Counted from the first letter of the stretch, positions 1-9,079 are shown. The stretch is DNA of 64,000 nt from Acidovorax sp. GW101-3H11 (GCF_001633105.1 NZ_LUKZ01000003.1:352-64351); one strand, 5' to 3'. Made by a program: numbers and translations. The notes: generated from the sequence alone by a model not told the origin.

Positions 1-1013
1 ACATCCAGGCTCCAGTGCAACTGGTTCTCCACCGCCCAGTGCGAGCGGATGCTGTGCGCCAGCACCTGCGCGGGCGTGTGCGCTGCCAGGCTGCTCAAGT
101 AGTAGCTGACTTCTTCGCTGGCGCTGCAGCCCGCCTGCTGGCGCTGGCGGGTCACCTGCACCACACTCGCCAGGCCCGGCCAGTGCACTGCCGCGCGCTG
201 CAAGGCCTCGGGCACGGGACTGACCCGGTAGCTGCGCAGCTCCTCACGCCCGTGGCCGCTTGAGTGTTCGGCGTAGGTGTTGTCACCCTGTTGCCCTGCT
301 GTGCACGGCACTTCAAAGTGTGTTTGCACCACTTCATGCATGTGCCGCTGGTTGCCCTTGAGCGACAGGACATAGTCCGCGCCATGCTCATGTAACTGCT
401 GGGCGATGGTCTTTTGACAGCCGATGGCATCGATGGTGACGATGCAGCCCTTCAGGTGTATCAGCCTGAGCAACTCCGGGATGGCTGTGATCTCGTTGCT
501 TTTGCCATCGACCTTGCACTGGCCCAGCAAGAGCCCCATGTCAGCGGCCCAGGCGCTGACCATGTGCAGGGGCCTGCGGGCATCCCCCTTGCTGCTGCCA
601 CGCACGCTTTTGCCGTCAATCGCCACCGTGCCGTGTACCCGGCCCGCCACCTGGGCCAGCCACTGCTGACAGGCCAGCTCCAGTTGCTTGGCATCGAGCA
701 GGCGAAACACCCGGGCAAAGGTGTCGTGCGAGGCGATGCCAGAGGGCAAGGGGATGAAGCGGACGAACCAGTCGTGGTGCAGTTCGCCGAACTCGGCCAC
801 TTCCACCCAGTTGTCTGCGCCTGCGATGGTGGCGCACAGTGCCACGGCGAGGATGGATTGGAGTTCATGGCGGCGCGTGCGCGCAAGGCGTGGGTCGGGG
901 ATGAGTTGCAGGTGCTGCAGCAGGGTCATGGGACGTGAGGATTGGAGTTCATGGCGGCGCGTGCGCGCAAGGCGTGGGTCGGGGATGAGTTGCAGGTGCT
1001 GCAGCAGGGTCAT
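1..1013 (-). CDS. ISAs1-family transposase, 3' end beyond the window
   Basis: This frame is open on the minus strand from the ATG at 1013 to the window edge, so the C-terminus is missing (337 codons visible). The translation contains MTLLQHLQLIPDPRLART near the start, then VAIDGKSVRGSS, TIDAIGCQKTIAQQL and VLSLKGNQ. These are typical of the DDE transposases of the ISAs1 family, which are usually about 370-380 residues. A second ATG lies at 929. The first 28 codons are an exact in-frame tandem copy of the next 28 (see the repeat at 855-1022), so the protein either carries a duplicated N-terminus or starts at 929. No terminal inverted repeat was identified. Family assignment is from recognised motifs. 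Confidence 0.85.
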   Translation of the reverse strand, partial: MTLLQHLQLIPDPRLARTRRHELQSSRPMTLLQHLQLIPDPRLARTRRHELQSILAVALCATIAGADNWVEVAEFGELHHDWFVRFIPLPSGIASHDTFARVFRLLDAKQLELACQQWLAQVAGRVHGTVAIDGKSVRGSSKGDARRPLHMVSAWAADMGLLLGQCKVDGKSNEITAIPELLRLIHLKGCIVTIDAIGCQKTIAQQLHEHGADYVLSLKGNQRHMHEVVQTHFEVPCTAGQQGDNTYAEHSSGHGREELRSYRVSPVPEALQRAAVHWPGLASVVQVTRQRQQAGCSASEEVSYYLSSLAAHTPAQVLAHSIRSHWAVENQLHWSLD

Positions 1014-1022
1014 GGGACGTGA
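855..1022. repeat. 84-bp tandem duplication, two copies
   Basis: Positions 855-938 and 939-1022 are the same 84-bp sequence in direct tandem. The unit is 28 codons long, so it keeps the transposase reading frame and duplicates its start codon (1013 and 929). Read directly from the sequence. Confidence 0.95.
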
Positions 1023-1089
1023 ATCGGGTGATCGAACGCCACAGTTTCGCTCTGATTTGAGGAGGGGTTTAGATGCGATTGCCCTGCAC

Positions 1090-1130
1090 ATGGCCGTCTT
1101 TTGCTATTCTATTGATAGCTATTGCGGCAT
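1090..1130. repeat. AGCTATT-type intergenic repeat, copy 1
   Basis: The stretch between the transposase and the mfd stop holds GCTATTCTATTGATAGC, an inverted repeat with GCTAT arms. Similar GCTAT/ATAGC hairpins lie between genes at about 40150, 47500, 50230 and 60690. The other bases of 1023-1173 show no gene. Confidence 0.5.
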
Positions 1131-1173
1131 GATGGACGCGCGGTAGGGGCCAATTTTTCTCAAAATTGGACAC

Positions 1174-4100
1174 TCATGCGGCCACCACCGGCTGCCCCAG
1201 CGACCGCAGCACGTCCCTCACCATCTGCGCCCGGTCCTTCGGGTCCTTCAACTCGCGCTCGATGCGCAGCTTCTCGTTGCCCGCCAGCTTGATGTGCTTG
1301 TTCTTCTGGATCAGCTCGATGATGCGCATCGGGTCGATGGGCGGCTGCGGCTTGAAGGTGATGTTGATCACGCCCGGCGCCGCATCCACCTTCACCACGC
1401 CGTAGGGCTGGCTCAACACGCGCAGGCGGTGCACGTCGATGAGGGTCTGGGCCTGCGGCGGCAGCTTGCCGAAGCGGTCCACGATCTCTTCGAGCAGGCC
1501 ATCGATCTGGTCGGGCGTCTTGGCGGTGGCCAGCTTCTTGTAGAACGACAGGCGCAAATGCACGTCGCCGCAGTAGTCGTCGGGCAGCAGGGCGGGGGCG
1601 TGCAGGTTGATGTCGGTGGTGACCGACAGGGGCGAGAGCAGGTCCGGCTCCTTGCCGGCCTTGAGCGACTTGACGGCCTCGTTCAGCATCTCGTTGTAAA
1701 GCTGGAAGCCGACTTCGAGCATGTTGCCGCTCTGGTTCTCGCCCAGCACCTCGCCCGCGCCGCGGATCTCCAGGTCGTGCATGGCCAGGTAGAAGCCGCT
1801 GCCCAGTTCTTCCATCTGCTGGATGGCATCGAGCCGCTGCGCGGCCTGCTTGGTCAGGCCCTCGGTGTCGGGCACCATGAGGTAGGCATACGCCTGGTGG
1901 TGGCTGCGGCCCACGCGCCCGCGCAGCTGGTGCAGCTGCGCCAGGCCGAACTTGTCGGCGCGGCTCATGATGATGGTGTTGGCCGTGGGCACGTCGATGC
2001 CGGTCTCGATGATGGTCGAGCACAGGAGGATGTTGTAGCGCTGGGCCACGAAGTCGCGCATCACGCGCTCCAGTTCGCGCTCGGGCATCTGGCCGTGGGC
2101 CACGGCGATGCGGGCCTCGGGCAGTATCTCTTCGAGCTTCTGGCGGCGGTTCTCGATGGTCTCCACCTCGTTGTGCAGGAAGTAGACCTGGCCGCCGCGC
2201 TTGAGTTCGCGCAGCACAGCCTCGCGGATCACGCCCGTGCCTTCGTTGCGCACAAAGGTCTTGATCGCCAGGCGCCGCTGCGGCGCGGTGGCGATGACCG
2301 ACAGGTCGCGCAGCCCTTCGAGCGCCATGCCCAGCGTGCGCGGGATGGGCGTGGCCGTGAGGGTGAGCACGTCCACCTCGGCGCGCAGGGCCTTCATCTG
2401 CTCCTTGTGACGCACGCCAAAGCGGTGCTCCTCGTCGATGATGAGCAGGCCCAGGTTGTGGAACTTGGTGGACTCAGACAGCAGCTTGTGCGTGCCCACC
2501 ACGATGTCCACCGTGCCGTCGCCGATGCCCTTGATGGCCGAGGTGATCTCCTTGCCCGAGCGAAAGCGCGAGACCTCGGCCACCTTCACCGGCCACTTGC
2601 TGAAGCGGTCCACCAGCGTCTGATAGTGCTGCTCGGCCAGCAGCGTGGTGGGCGCGAGGAAGGCCACCTGCTTGCCCCCCGTGACGGCCACGAAGGCCGC
2701 GCGCAGCGCCACCTCGGTCTTGCCAAAGCCCACGTCGCCGCAAACCAAACGGTCCATGGGGCGGGGGCTGATCATGTCCTGGATGACGGCGTGGATGGCG
2801 GCGTTCTGGTCGGCGGTTTCGTCAAAACCGAAGTCGTTGGCAAAGGTCTCGTAGTCTTGCGGGCTGTAGCGGAAGGCGTGGCCCTGGCGCAGCGCACGGC
2901 GGGCGTAGATGTTGAGCAGCTCGGCCGCGCTGTCGCGCACCTGCTCGGCGGCCTTGCGCTTGGCCTTTTCCCACTGGCCGCTGCCCAGCTTGTGCAGCGG
3001 CGCCTCGTCGGCGCTCACGCCGGTGTAGCGGCTGATCAGCTGCAGCTGGCTCACGGGCACATAGAGCACAGCCTTGTCGGCATATTCGAGGTGCAAAAAC
3101 TCCTGCATGGCGGGCGTGCCGTCGGGGTTCTTGTTGCCCACATCCATGTTGACCAGGCCCCGGTAGCGGCCGATGCCGTGGGCGCTGTGCACCACGGGGT
3201 CGCCCACGTTGAGCTCGGCCAGGTCCTTGATCAACGCCTCGACGTCGCTCACCTGCTCCTGCTTCTTGCGCCGGCGCGTTGTGGGGCCGGCGGCAAACAG
3301 CTCGGTCTCGGTGACAAAGTCGATGCCGTCCTCGATCCAGCTGAAGCCCACGGTCAGGCCGGCGGTGGCGATACCGACCTTTTCGTCGTCCGCGCCCTCG
3401 AACTCGGCCAGCGAGTCGAAAGCCGGCGGGTTCACCCCGCTGGCGCGCAAGAAGTCGAGCAGGCTCTCACGTCGGCCATCGCTCTCGGCCAGCAGCAGCA
3501 CGCGGTGCTGCGTGTTGCGGATGTGGGCGTGCAGGCGCGCCAGCGGGTCCTCGGCCCCACGCACCACCGACAGGTCGCCGAGCTTGTGGAAGTGCGGGTT
3601 GTCGTCTACATCTTCCACACCCGGGCGGATCGACAGCTGGGCATGCTCTTTGGAGCGCGTGTAGAACTGGTCGGCCGACAGGAACAGCGCCTCGGGCGGC
3701 AGCGCCGGGCGCTCCGGGTCGCCCTGCACCAGGCGAAAGCGGTCCTTGGTGTCCTGCCAGAAGCGCTGGAAGGCCGGCTCCAGGTCACCATGCAGCACCA
3801 CAGTGGCCTCGCCGCCCAGGTAGTCAAACACGGTGGCCGTTTCGTCAAAGAACAGCGGCAGGTAGTACTCGATGCCGGCCGTGGCCACGCCCGCGCCCAT
3901 GTCCTTGTAGATGCGGCTTTTGGTCGGGTCGCCCTCCAGCATCTCGCGCCAGCGGCTCCTGAATTTGGCGCGCGCGTCGTCGTCCATCGGGAACTCGCGG
4001 CCGGGCAGCAGGCGCACCTCGGGCACGGGGTACAGGCTGCGCTGGCTGTCGGGGTCGAAGGTGCGGATGCTGTCGATCTCGTTGTCGAACAGGTCCACCC

Positions 4101-4650
4101 GGAAGGGCACCAGCGAGCCCATGGGGAACAGGTCGATCAGCCCGCCGCGTACCGCGTATTCGCCAGGGCTGACCACCTGCGACACGTGGCTGTAGCCCGC
4201 CAGCGTGAGCTGCGCCTTGAACTTCGCCTCGTCGAGCTTTTGCTTGATCTTGAAATGGAAGGTGTACCCCGCCAGGAAGGACGGCGGCGCCAGCCGGTAC
4301 AGCGCCGTGGTGGCGGGCACCAGCACCACGTCGGCCCCGGTGTCCTTGTCCTTCTGGCTGATGCGCCACAGCGTGGCCAGCCGTTCGCTGATCAGGTCCT
4401 GGTGCGGCGAGAACGTGTCGTAGGGCAGCGTCTCCCAGTCGGGGAACAGCGCGCAGCGCAGCCCGGGCGCGAAGAACGACATTTCTTCGATGAGGCGCTG
4501 CGCGTCGGTGGCGTCGGCCGTGACGATGGCGGTGGTGCGCCCTGCGGCCTTATCACGCTCGGCCAGGCGGGCCAGCAGCAGCGAATCGGCGCTGCCCTCG
4601 GGGCGGGGCAGGGTGAAGCGTTTTCCGGGGGAGAGTTTGGGCAGTTCCAT
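1174..4650 (-). CDS. mfd: transcription-repair coupling factor Mfd
   Basis: Mfd is the superfamily 2 translocase that removes stalled RNA polymerase and recruits UvrA to damage on the transcribed strand. The protein is about 1158 residues, close to E. coli Mfd (1148). Visible parts in order: UvrB-like N-terminal region, the RNA polymerase interaction region around VGDPVVHSAHGIGRYRGL, Walker A in CGDVGFGKTEVALRAAF, the box IIDEEHRFGVRHKEQ, motif VI around LHQLRGRVGRS, and a C-terminal TRCF domain. I chose the ATG at 4650 because family members begin near MELPKLSPGKRF. The frame stays open upstream to an ATG at 4722, which would add 24 unlikely residues. It is transcribed away from the DUF4253-like gene. 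uvrC lies elsewhere in the window. Confidence 0.97.
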   Translation of the reverse strand: MELPKLSPGKRFTLPRPEGSADSLLLARLAERDKAAGRTTAIVTADATDAQRLIEEMSFFAPGLRCALFPDWETLPYDTFSPHQDLISERLATLWRISQKDKDTGADVVLVPATTALYRLAPPSFLAGYTFHFKIKQKLDEAKFKAQLTLAGYSHVSQVVSPGEYAVRGGLIDLFPMGSLVPFRVDLFDNEIDSIRTFDPDSQRSLYPVPEVRLLPGREFPMDDDARAKFRSRWREMLEGDPTKSRIYKDMGAGVATAGIEYYLPLFFDETATVFDYLGGEATVVLHGDLEPAFQRFWQDTKDRFRLVQGDPERPALPPEALFLSADQFYTRSKEHAQLSIRPGVEDVDDNPHFHKLGDLSVVRGAEDPLARLHAHIRNTQHRVLLLAESDGRRESLLDFLRASGVNPPAFDSLAEFEGADDEKVGIATAGLTVGFSWIEDGIDFVTETELFAAGPTTRRRKKQEQVSDVEALIKDLAELNVGDPVVHSAHGIGRYRGLVNMDVGNKNPDGTPAMQEFLHLEYADKAVLYVPVSQLQLISRYTGVSADEAPLHKLGSGQWEKAKRKAAEQVRDSAAELLNIYARRALRQGHAFRYSPQDYETFANDFGFDETADQNAAIHAVIQDMISPRPMDRLVCGDVGFGKTEVALRAAFVAVTGGKQVAFLAPTTLLAEQHYQTLVDRFSKWPVKVAEVSRFRSGKEITSAIKGIGDGTVDIVVGTHKLLSESTKFHNLGLLIIDEEHRFGVRHKEQMKALRAEVDVLTLTATPIPRTLGMALEGLRDLSVIATAPQRRLAIKTFVRNEGTGVIREAVLRELKRGGQVYFLHNEVETIENRRQKLEEILPEARIAVAHGQMPERELERVMRDFVAQRYNILLCSTIIETGIDVPTANTIIMSRADKFGLAQLHQLRGRVGRSHHQAYAYLMVPDTEGLTKQAAQRLDAIQQMEELGSGFYLAMHDLEIRGAGEVLGENQSGNMLEVGFQLYNEMLNEAVKSLKAGKEPDLLSPLSVTTDINLHAPALLPDDYCGDVHLRLSFYKKLATAKTPDQIDGLLEEIVDRFGKLPPQAQTLIDVHRLRVLSQPYGVVKVDAAPGVINITFKPQPPIDPMRIIELIQKNKHIKLAGNEKLRIERELKDPKDRAQMVRDVLRSLGQPVVAA

Positions 4651-4853
4651 GCGGATGGAGTCGGTCGTCTGGGCCACCGCATCCCCAGGGGCGCGAGGCG
4701 CGCACGGGCTGGATGGGGGCAACGGGGCATTTTAGGTGTTGCAAGCCATCTGTACCGGGCCGTGTGGCAAGTGCCGCACCACGGGTCGCCCGTGGCCTGT
4801 CGCCTGTCGGCCGGTGTCCATGGCCGCCTGCTGGCGCCCTACACTCCCGCGCC

Positions 4854-4872
4854 AGGAGGAGGGCACCCCTTG
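4854..4872 (+). promoter_or_regulatory. strong Shine-Dalgarno that fixes a TTG start
   Basis: AGGAGGAGG at 4854-4862 is followed after 7 nt by TTG at 4870. It is the only good ribosome binding site near the start of the DUF4253-like gene and supports TTG initiation. Confidence 0.75.
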
Positions 4873-6804
4873 AACACCACACTGACCACCGAGCACCTGC
4901 AGGACCAGCGCCTGGACCGCGCTCTGGACGAACTGCTGGCCAACGTGCGGCGTGCTGCCGTGGCCGGTCATGCGCGCGACGCCCTGGTCGCGCTGGGTTG
5001 GCTGCTGCAGCGCGAGGGCGCCTGGCGCCTGCCTGCGCACGGAGCGCTGGTGACCGAGGTGCAGCGGCTGTGGCCCCTGGTGGCCCTGCTGGCCGGGCAG
5101 GGCTGCCCGGCGGTGGGCGAGCAGCAGGCGATGGACGCCGTGCAACTGGCCGAATGGGCCGACGAGCAGGCCGGGCAATGGCTGCAGTCCCTGGCCCTGC
5201 CGGGCCGCCAGCAGCGGGCGCCTGCGGGCGAGGGCTGGTCGCCCGACTTCCTGGCCACCCTGGTCCAGCGCCAGGGGGCGGCAGGCGAGCCGCAGCCACA
5301 CCGGGCCTTTGGCAGCTTTTGCGTGGATGCGGAGCTGGTGCTCAAGGCTCGCATTGCCCTGCAGTGGGATGTGTTGCCCGCCATGGGCGACGGGCTGCCC
5401 ACGGCCGACGACCTGATCGCCCTGGGCCTGCCCGAGGGCGAGGGCGAGGTGGCCGCCATGCTGGCGCAGCTGCAGTCGGCCGGGCACATCGACGTGGCGC
5501 CTGCAGCCGAGGCGACGGACACGCTGGCCATTGCGCGCGCCATGGCGGGCTACCTGCGCGCCACGGGCTTTGCCGGTGGCTACCTGGTGCACAACATCTG
5601 GCAAGCCGCCTGGCTGCTGCTGGCGCACGAGGGGCGTGACGGCGATGCTACCGAAGTGGCTGCCGCCTGGCTGGCCCACGATGCGGGGGCCGCTGCCACA
5701 GGGCTGCTCGACCTGGCCGTGGTGCCCGCCACCGCGCGCCTGCTGCGCGCGGGCCACCTGGCGCAGGCCGTGGGCGTGGACGAAGCGGCCGTTGCTGGCT
5801 GGCTCGCCGCCCTGGGCACGCGCTCCGTGCCCGGGCCTGCCAATCCCGCGCCGCTTGCTGAGACTGCAGCCACCCCCACGGAATCGCACGAAGCCTGGTG
5901 TGCCCGTCTGCAGGGCACACCGCTGGCGGGGCTGGACTGGCTGGCGCTGCCGGTGCCTGGCCACGCTGGCACAGACAGCGGAGAGATCGCCTGGGCCACG
6001 CAGGTGACCGTGGGCGAGCGCCAGGCCCTGTGGCAGGCCGCGCGGGTGCTGCTGGAGCGCGGCAGCGGCCGCTGGCCCGTGGTGACCACGCTGTGGTCCG
6101 GGAGCACCGAGGCACCGGATGCCGATGCCCTGGCGAACGACCTGTTCATGCGCTTCCCCTACGAGCAGGGTGCCGCGCGCGACGATGTGTCGCCCCGTTC
6201 CTTTGTTGCGACCGCACGCGGTTTCGATCCCGAAGACCTGTTGGACGAACTGGTGGAAGGCTCCTACCCCCTGGACGAAGAAGACCAGCTGGAGGTCTGG
6301 CGCAGCGAACTCGCGGCGGCGGGTGTCTCTGCCGATGCCGCAGGCTTCGACGCTGCCTGGGCCGACTGCGCGGGCGACCGCCTGCGCTTCGAGCACTGGC
6401 TGGCAATGCTCGAAGCCTCTCACGGCGCTGCCAACCCCGAACGCGGCCGCCAGGAGCGCTTCGACCCCGACAACGCCTGGCTGGTGCTGCTGCCCACGCC
6501 GCACAGCGAAGAGGCGCTGGCTTATCTGCACTGGTACGGCATGGAGCGTGGCCCCGCCGACGGCTTCATCGCGCTGCTGCGCCGCTGGCGAGAGCAGCAC
6601 GGCGCCGAGCTGTGGGCCCACTACGGCACCATGCTCGAATTCGCGGTGGGCCAGCCGCCTGAGGACTTCGACACCGCCCTGGCCCTGGCGCGCGAGCACG
6701 ACCTGGCCGCGCCCTGCACTCTGGCCCTGCCCGGCATCGCCTTGCGCCACCATGCGCTGGGGTTGGTGGGGCATGGCACCTGGTTCCTGCACGAGCGGCC
6801 TTGA
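4870..6804 (+). CDS. DUF4253-like protein, 644 residues
   Basis: Function unknown. The C-terminal quarter resembles DUF4253: WLVLLPTPHSEEALAYLHWY, then FIALLRRWREQHGAELWAHY, FDTALALAREHDLAAPCTL, and an ending HALGLVGHGTWFLHERP that matches the family's aromatic-rich tail. The first 450 residues are Ala/Leu-rich and helical with no domain I recognise, and no signal peptide or membrane segment is seen. The start is a TTG with a strong ribosome binding site. The same frame is open for another 3.5 kb upstream, but that part is antisense to mfd and is not coding. It runs divergently from mfd and is followed by ispD. The DUF4253 match is by eye. Confidence 0.7.
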   Translation: MNTTLTTEHLQDQRLDRALDELLANVRRAAVAGHARDALVALGWLLQREGAWRLPAHGALVTEVQRLWPLVALLAGQGCPAVGEQQAMDAVQLAEWADEQAGQWLQSLALPGRQQRAPAGEGWSPDFLATLVQRQGAAGEPQPHRAFGSFCVDAELVLKARIALQWDVLPAMGDGLPTADDLIALGLPEGEGEVAAMLAQLQSAGHIDVAPAAEATDTLAIARAMAGYLRATGFAGGYLVHNIWQAAWLLLAHEGRDGDATEVAAAWLAHDAGAAATGLLDLAVVPATARLLRAGHLAQAVGVDEAAVAGWLAALGTRSVPGPANPAPLAETAATPTESHEAWCARLQGTPLAGLDWLALPVPGHAGTDSGEIAWATQVTVGERQALWQAARVLLERGSGRWPVVTTLWSGSTEAPDADALANDLFMRFPYEQGAARDDVSPRSFVATARGFDPEDLLDELVEGSYPLDEEDQLEVWRSELAAAGVSADAAGFDAAWADCAGDRLRFEHWLAMLEASHGAANPERGRQERFDPDNAWLVLLPTPHSEEALAYLHWYGMERGPADGFIALLRRWREQHGAELWAHYGTMLEFAVGQPPEDFDTALALAREHDLAAPCTLALPGIALRHHALGLVGHGTWFLHERP

Positions 6805-6858
6805 AGGCTGGCGGTGGAAGGGGAGCAAAGGGCTAAGGCCTCCTAAAATGCGCCTCTC

Positions 6859-7764
6859 ATGACCATCGACCCGCTGCTGCAACCCTCGCTCGCTGCCCCC
6901 CATGCGCACACATCGGCGCCCGGGCGTTTGTGGGCGCTGGTGCCCTGTGCGGGCGTGGGCTCGCGGGCCGTGGCTGCACCGCCTGCGGCACCCGCAGGCA
7001 GCACGGTGTCGGCCTTTGGCGCGCTGGCCGCAGCCGCTGGCGAGCCCGCGCCGCCACCCCTGCCCAAGCAGTACCACCTGGTGGCGGGCCACCCTATGGT
7101 CATGCACACGCTGGCTGCGTTTGCGGGTGTGGCCCGGCTGGCGGGCACGCTGGTGGCGGTGGCGCCAGGGGACCAATTCCTCGACGCCCATGCCCACCCC
7201 TCCTTTTTTGTGGCCCACTGCGGCGGCCCCACGCGCGCAGCCACGGTGCAGGGCGGCATCAAAACCCTGCTGGAGCGCGGCGCGGACCGCGACGACTGGG
7301 TGCTGGTGCACGATGCCGCGCGCTGCCTTGTCACGGCCGAGCAGATCGACCGGCTCATTGATGCCTGTGTATCGGATTCCGTGGGCGGCCTGCTGGCCCA
7401 CCAGCTGGCCGACACGCTCAAGACTTCCATCGACGGGCCGGGCGGCGTGCGCGTGGCCTCTACCGTGGACCGCAGCAACAAGTGGCTGGCGCAGACGCCG
7501 CAGATGTTCCGCATCGGCCCGCTGCAGGACGCGCTGGCCAAGGTGGGCACCAACGTGACCGACGAGGCCAGCGCCATGGAAGCCATGGGCCTGCATCCGC
7601 GCCTGGTGCCGGGTGGCGCGCAAAACTTCAAGGTGACTTACCCCGACGACTTTGCGCTGGCCGAGGCCGTGCTGGCCCAGCGCGGCTACGGCACCACGCT
7701 GGCCCGTTTTGGCGGCGAGCGCGGCCACGGCGCCAGCGAGACGGGGCGCAAGACGATTTTTTAA
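6859..7764 (+). CDS. ispD: 2-C-methyl-D-erythritol 4-phosphate cytidylyltransferase IspD
   Basis: IspD makes 4-diphosphocytidyl-2-C-methyl-D-erythritol from MEP and CTP, step three of the non-mevalonate isoprenoid pathway. Recognisable pieces are LVPCAGVGSR (nucleotide-binding loop), PKQY, VLVHDAARCLV, STVDRSNKWLAQTPQMF and VTDEASAMEAMGLHPRLV. At 301 residues it is clearly longer than E. coli IspD (236). The extra length is mostly an Ala/Pro-rich insertion of about 35 residues between the loop Arg and PKQY, which are normally a few residues apart. ispF follows after a repeat-containing gap, as in the usual ispDF pair. Start ATG at 6859. Confidence 0.93.
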   Translation: MTIDPLLQPSLAAPHAHTSAPGRLWALVPCAGVGSRAVAAPPAAPAGSTVSAFGALAAAAGEPAPPPLPKQYHLVAGHPMVMHTLAAFAGVARLAGTLVAVAPGDQFLDAHAHPSFFVAHCGGPTRAATVQGGIKTLLERGADRDDWVLVHDAARCLVTAEQIDRLIDACVSDSVGGLLAHQLADTLKTSIDGPGGVRVASTVDRSNKWLAQTPQMFRIGPLQDALAKVGTNVTDEASAMEAMGLHPRLVPGGAQNFKVTYPDDFALAEAVLAQRGYGTTLARFGGERGHGASETGRKTIF

Positions 7765-7813
7765 ACCGCCCCGCACGGGCTTTGTGCGGGAAACAGATAG
7801 ACAAATGGATCAG

Positions 7814-7924
7814 GAGCGGCTCACAAAGCTCAGCGCAGCGGTTCTGGCTAGGCGCTTCGCAGCAGACAGTACGCTAGTACGGCAAGGCGGAGCAACGATG
7901 CCAGAAGAGCTTTGTGAGCCGCTC
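7814..7924. repeat. 111-bp palindromic intergenic repeat, copy A
   Basis: A perfect 18-bp inverted repeat (7814-7831 and 7907-7924, starting GAGCGGCTCACAAAG) encloses a 75-bp core. The core holds GCTAGGCGC near the left arm, a small GTAC-GCTA-GTAC hairpin in the middle, and AAGG...GCAACGATGCC near the right arm. A second element at 37411-37509 has the same core layout with unrelated arms. It fills most of the 175-bp gap between ispD and ispF and could form a long hairpin in the transcript. Confidence 0.8.
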
Positions 7925-7938
7925 GGAAAAGGGTAAAG

Positions 7939-8418
7939 ATGAATTTCAGGATTGGTGAAGGCTGGGACACGCACGCCCTTGTACCTGGGCGCGCTCTGGT
8001 GATCGGCGGCGTTCACATTCCCCACACCATGGGCCTGCTCGGCCATTCGGACGCCGATGTGCTGCTGCACGCGATCACCGACGCCATCCTGGGCGCGGCC
8101 GGGCTGGGCGACATTGGCCGGCACTTCCCCGACACCGATGCGCAGTTTCGTGGCGCCGATTCGGCCGTGCTGCTGGCCGAGGCCGCGCGCCGCGTGCGCG
8201 CTGCGGGCTGGCGCCTGGGCAATGTGGACAGCACCGTGGTGGCGCAGGCGCCGCGCCTGGCCGCGCACATCCCGGGCATGCGCGAGTGCATCGCCAAGGC
8301 TTTGCAGGTGGCGCCCGACCAGGTGAATGTGAAGGCCAAGACGGCCGAGCGCCTGGGGCCCGTGGGGCAGGGCCTGGCCATGGAGGCGCGTGCAGTGGCG
8401 CTGATCTACAAGGCCTGA
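7939..8418 (+). CDS. ispF: 2-C-methyl-D-erythritol 2,4-cyclodiphosphate synthase IspF
   Basis: IspF cyclises CDP-ME 2-phosphate to MEcPP with release of CMP. The 159-residue length is standard. Family motifs are [20 protein letters not shown] (zinc ligands Asp and His), [30 protein letters not shown] and [12 protein letters not shown]. It follows ispD on the same strand, separated by the 111-bp palindromic repeat, so the two genes probably share a transcript that contains that hairpin. Start ATG at 7939. Confidence 0.96.
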   Translation: MNFRIGEGWDTHALVPGRALVIGGVHIPHTMGLLGHSDADVLLHAITDAILGAAGLGDIGRHFPDTDAQFRGADSAVLLAEAARRVRAAGWRLGNVDSTVVAQAPRLAAHIPGMRECIAKALQVAPDQVNVKAKTAERLGPVGQGLAMEARAVALIYKA

Positions 8419-8422
8419 GCCT

Positions 8423-9079
8423 TCAGGCGGTTTGCGCAGCCCAGGCTGCCACATAGCCCGGCGTGGCGGCTGTGTTCAGCGTGTCGGCCACGGGCGCAGC
8501 GCGCACCTGCACCAGCGGCAGTACGCCTGTCCACACAGGGTGTTGCATATCTTCGGCGTCGTCCACCGGCGGGCCGCTGCGCACCTTGCAGGCGGCTTCA
8601 TCAAGGGCAATGCGCAGCACCGTGGTGGCGGCAAACTCCTTGTCATTGCCTGCGCGGATCTCGGCCTGACGGCCCACGGCCAGGTGGTCCATGAGGGCAG
8701 CCAGCGCGGCGTGTTTGTCGGCCACGGGCCCGAAGCGGCCATACACCATGGCCGAGCGGTAGTTCATCGAGTGGTTGAAGGCCGAGCGCGCCAGTACCAG
8801 TCCATCGAGGTGGGTGATGGTGACGCAGGCCTGCGCACCCTGGCCCAGCCACTTGACCATGCGCCCGCCATTCGAGCCATGGATGTACAGGTGCTCGCCC
8901 TCGCGCCAGCAGGCCGTGGGGATGTTGTGTGTGCCCTTGTCGTCGGCAAACGCCACATGGCACAGGTAGGCGGCGTCGATGATGGCGTGCAGCGTGGCGC
9001 GGTCGTAGCGGGCGTTTTCGGCCACGCGGCGGACGCGGGTGCGGTCGGTGGCGGGCAGGGGGGCGGCTGTTTCGTTCAC
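8423..9079 (-). CDS. pyridoxamine 5'-phosphate oxidase-like flavin protein
   Basis: The 218-residue protein belongs to the split-barrel FMN-binding family (pyridoxamine 5'-phosphate oxidase-like). Features include the N-terminal helix region ARYDRATLHAIIDAAYLCHV, FADDKGTHNIPTACWREGE, YIHGSNGGRMVKWL and SAFNHSMNYRSAMVYGRF. The substrate is not known. It is divergent from a MocR regulator, and such pairs are common where the regulator controls the flavoprotein gene. No signal peptide is seen. It ends just past the convergent ispF stop. Confidence 0.85.
   Translation of the reverse strand: MNETAAPLPATDRTRVRRVAENARYDRATLHAIIDAAYLCHVAFADDKGTHNIPTACWREGEHLYIHGSNGGRMVKWLGQGAQACVTITHLDGLVLARSAFNHSMNYRSAMVYGRFGPVADKHAALAALMDHLAVGRQAEIRAGNDKEFAATTVLRIALDEAACKVRSGPPVDDAEDMQHPVWTGVLPLVQVRAAPVADTLNTAATPGYVAAWAAQTA

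Noticed and set aside
1294-4869. Upstream open extension of the DUF4253-like frame
   Set aside because: It is antisense to mfd and reflects high-GC codon bias; the gene has its own ribosome binding site at 4854.
4732-7776. Minus-strand open frame of 1014 codons
   Set aside because: Antisense to the DUF4253-like gene and ispD; composition is that of a shadow frame.
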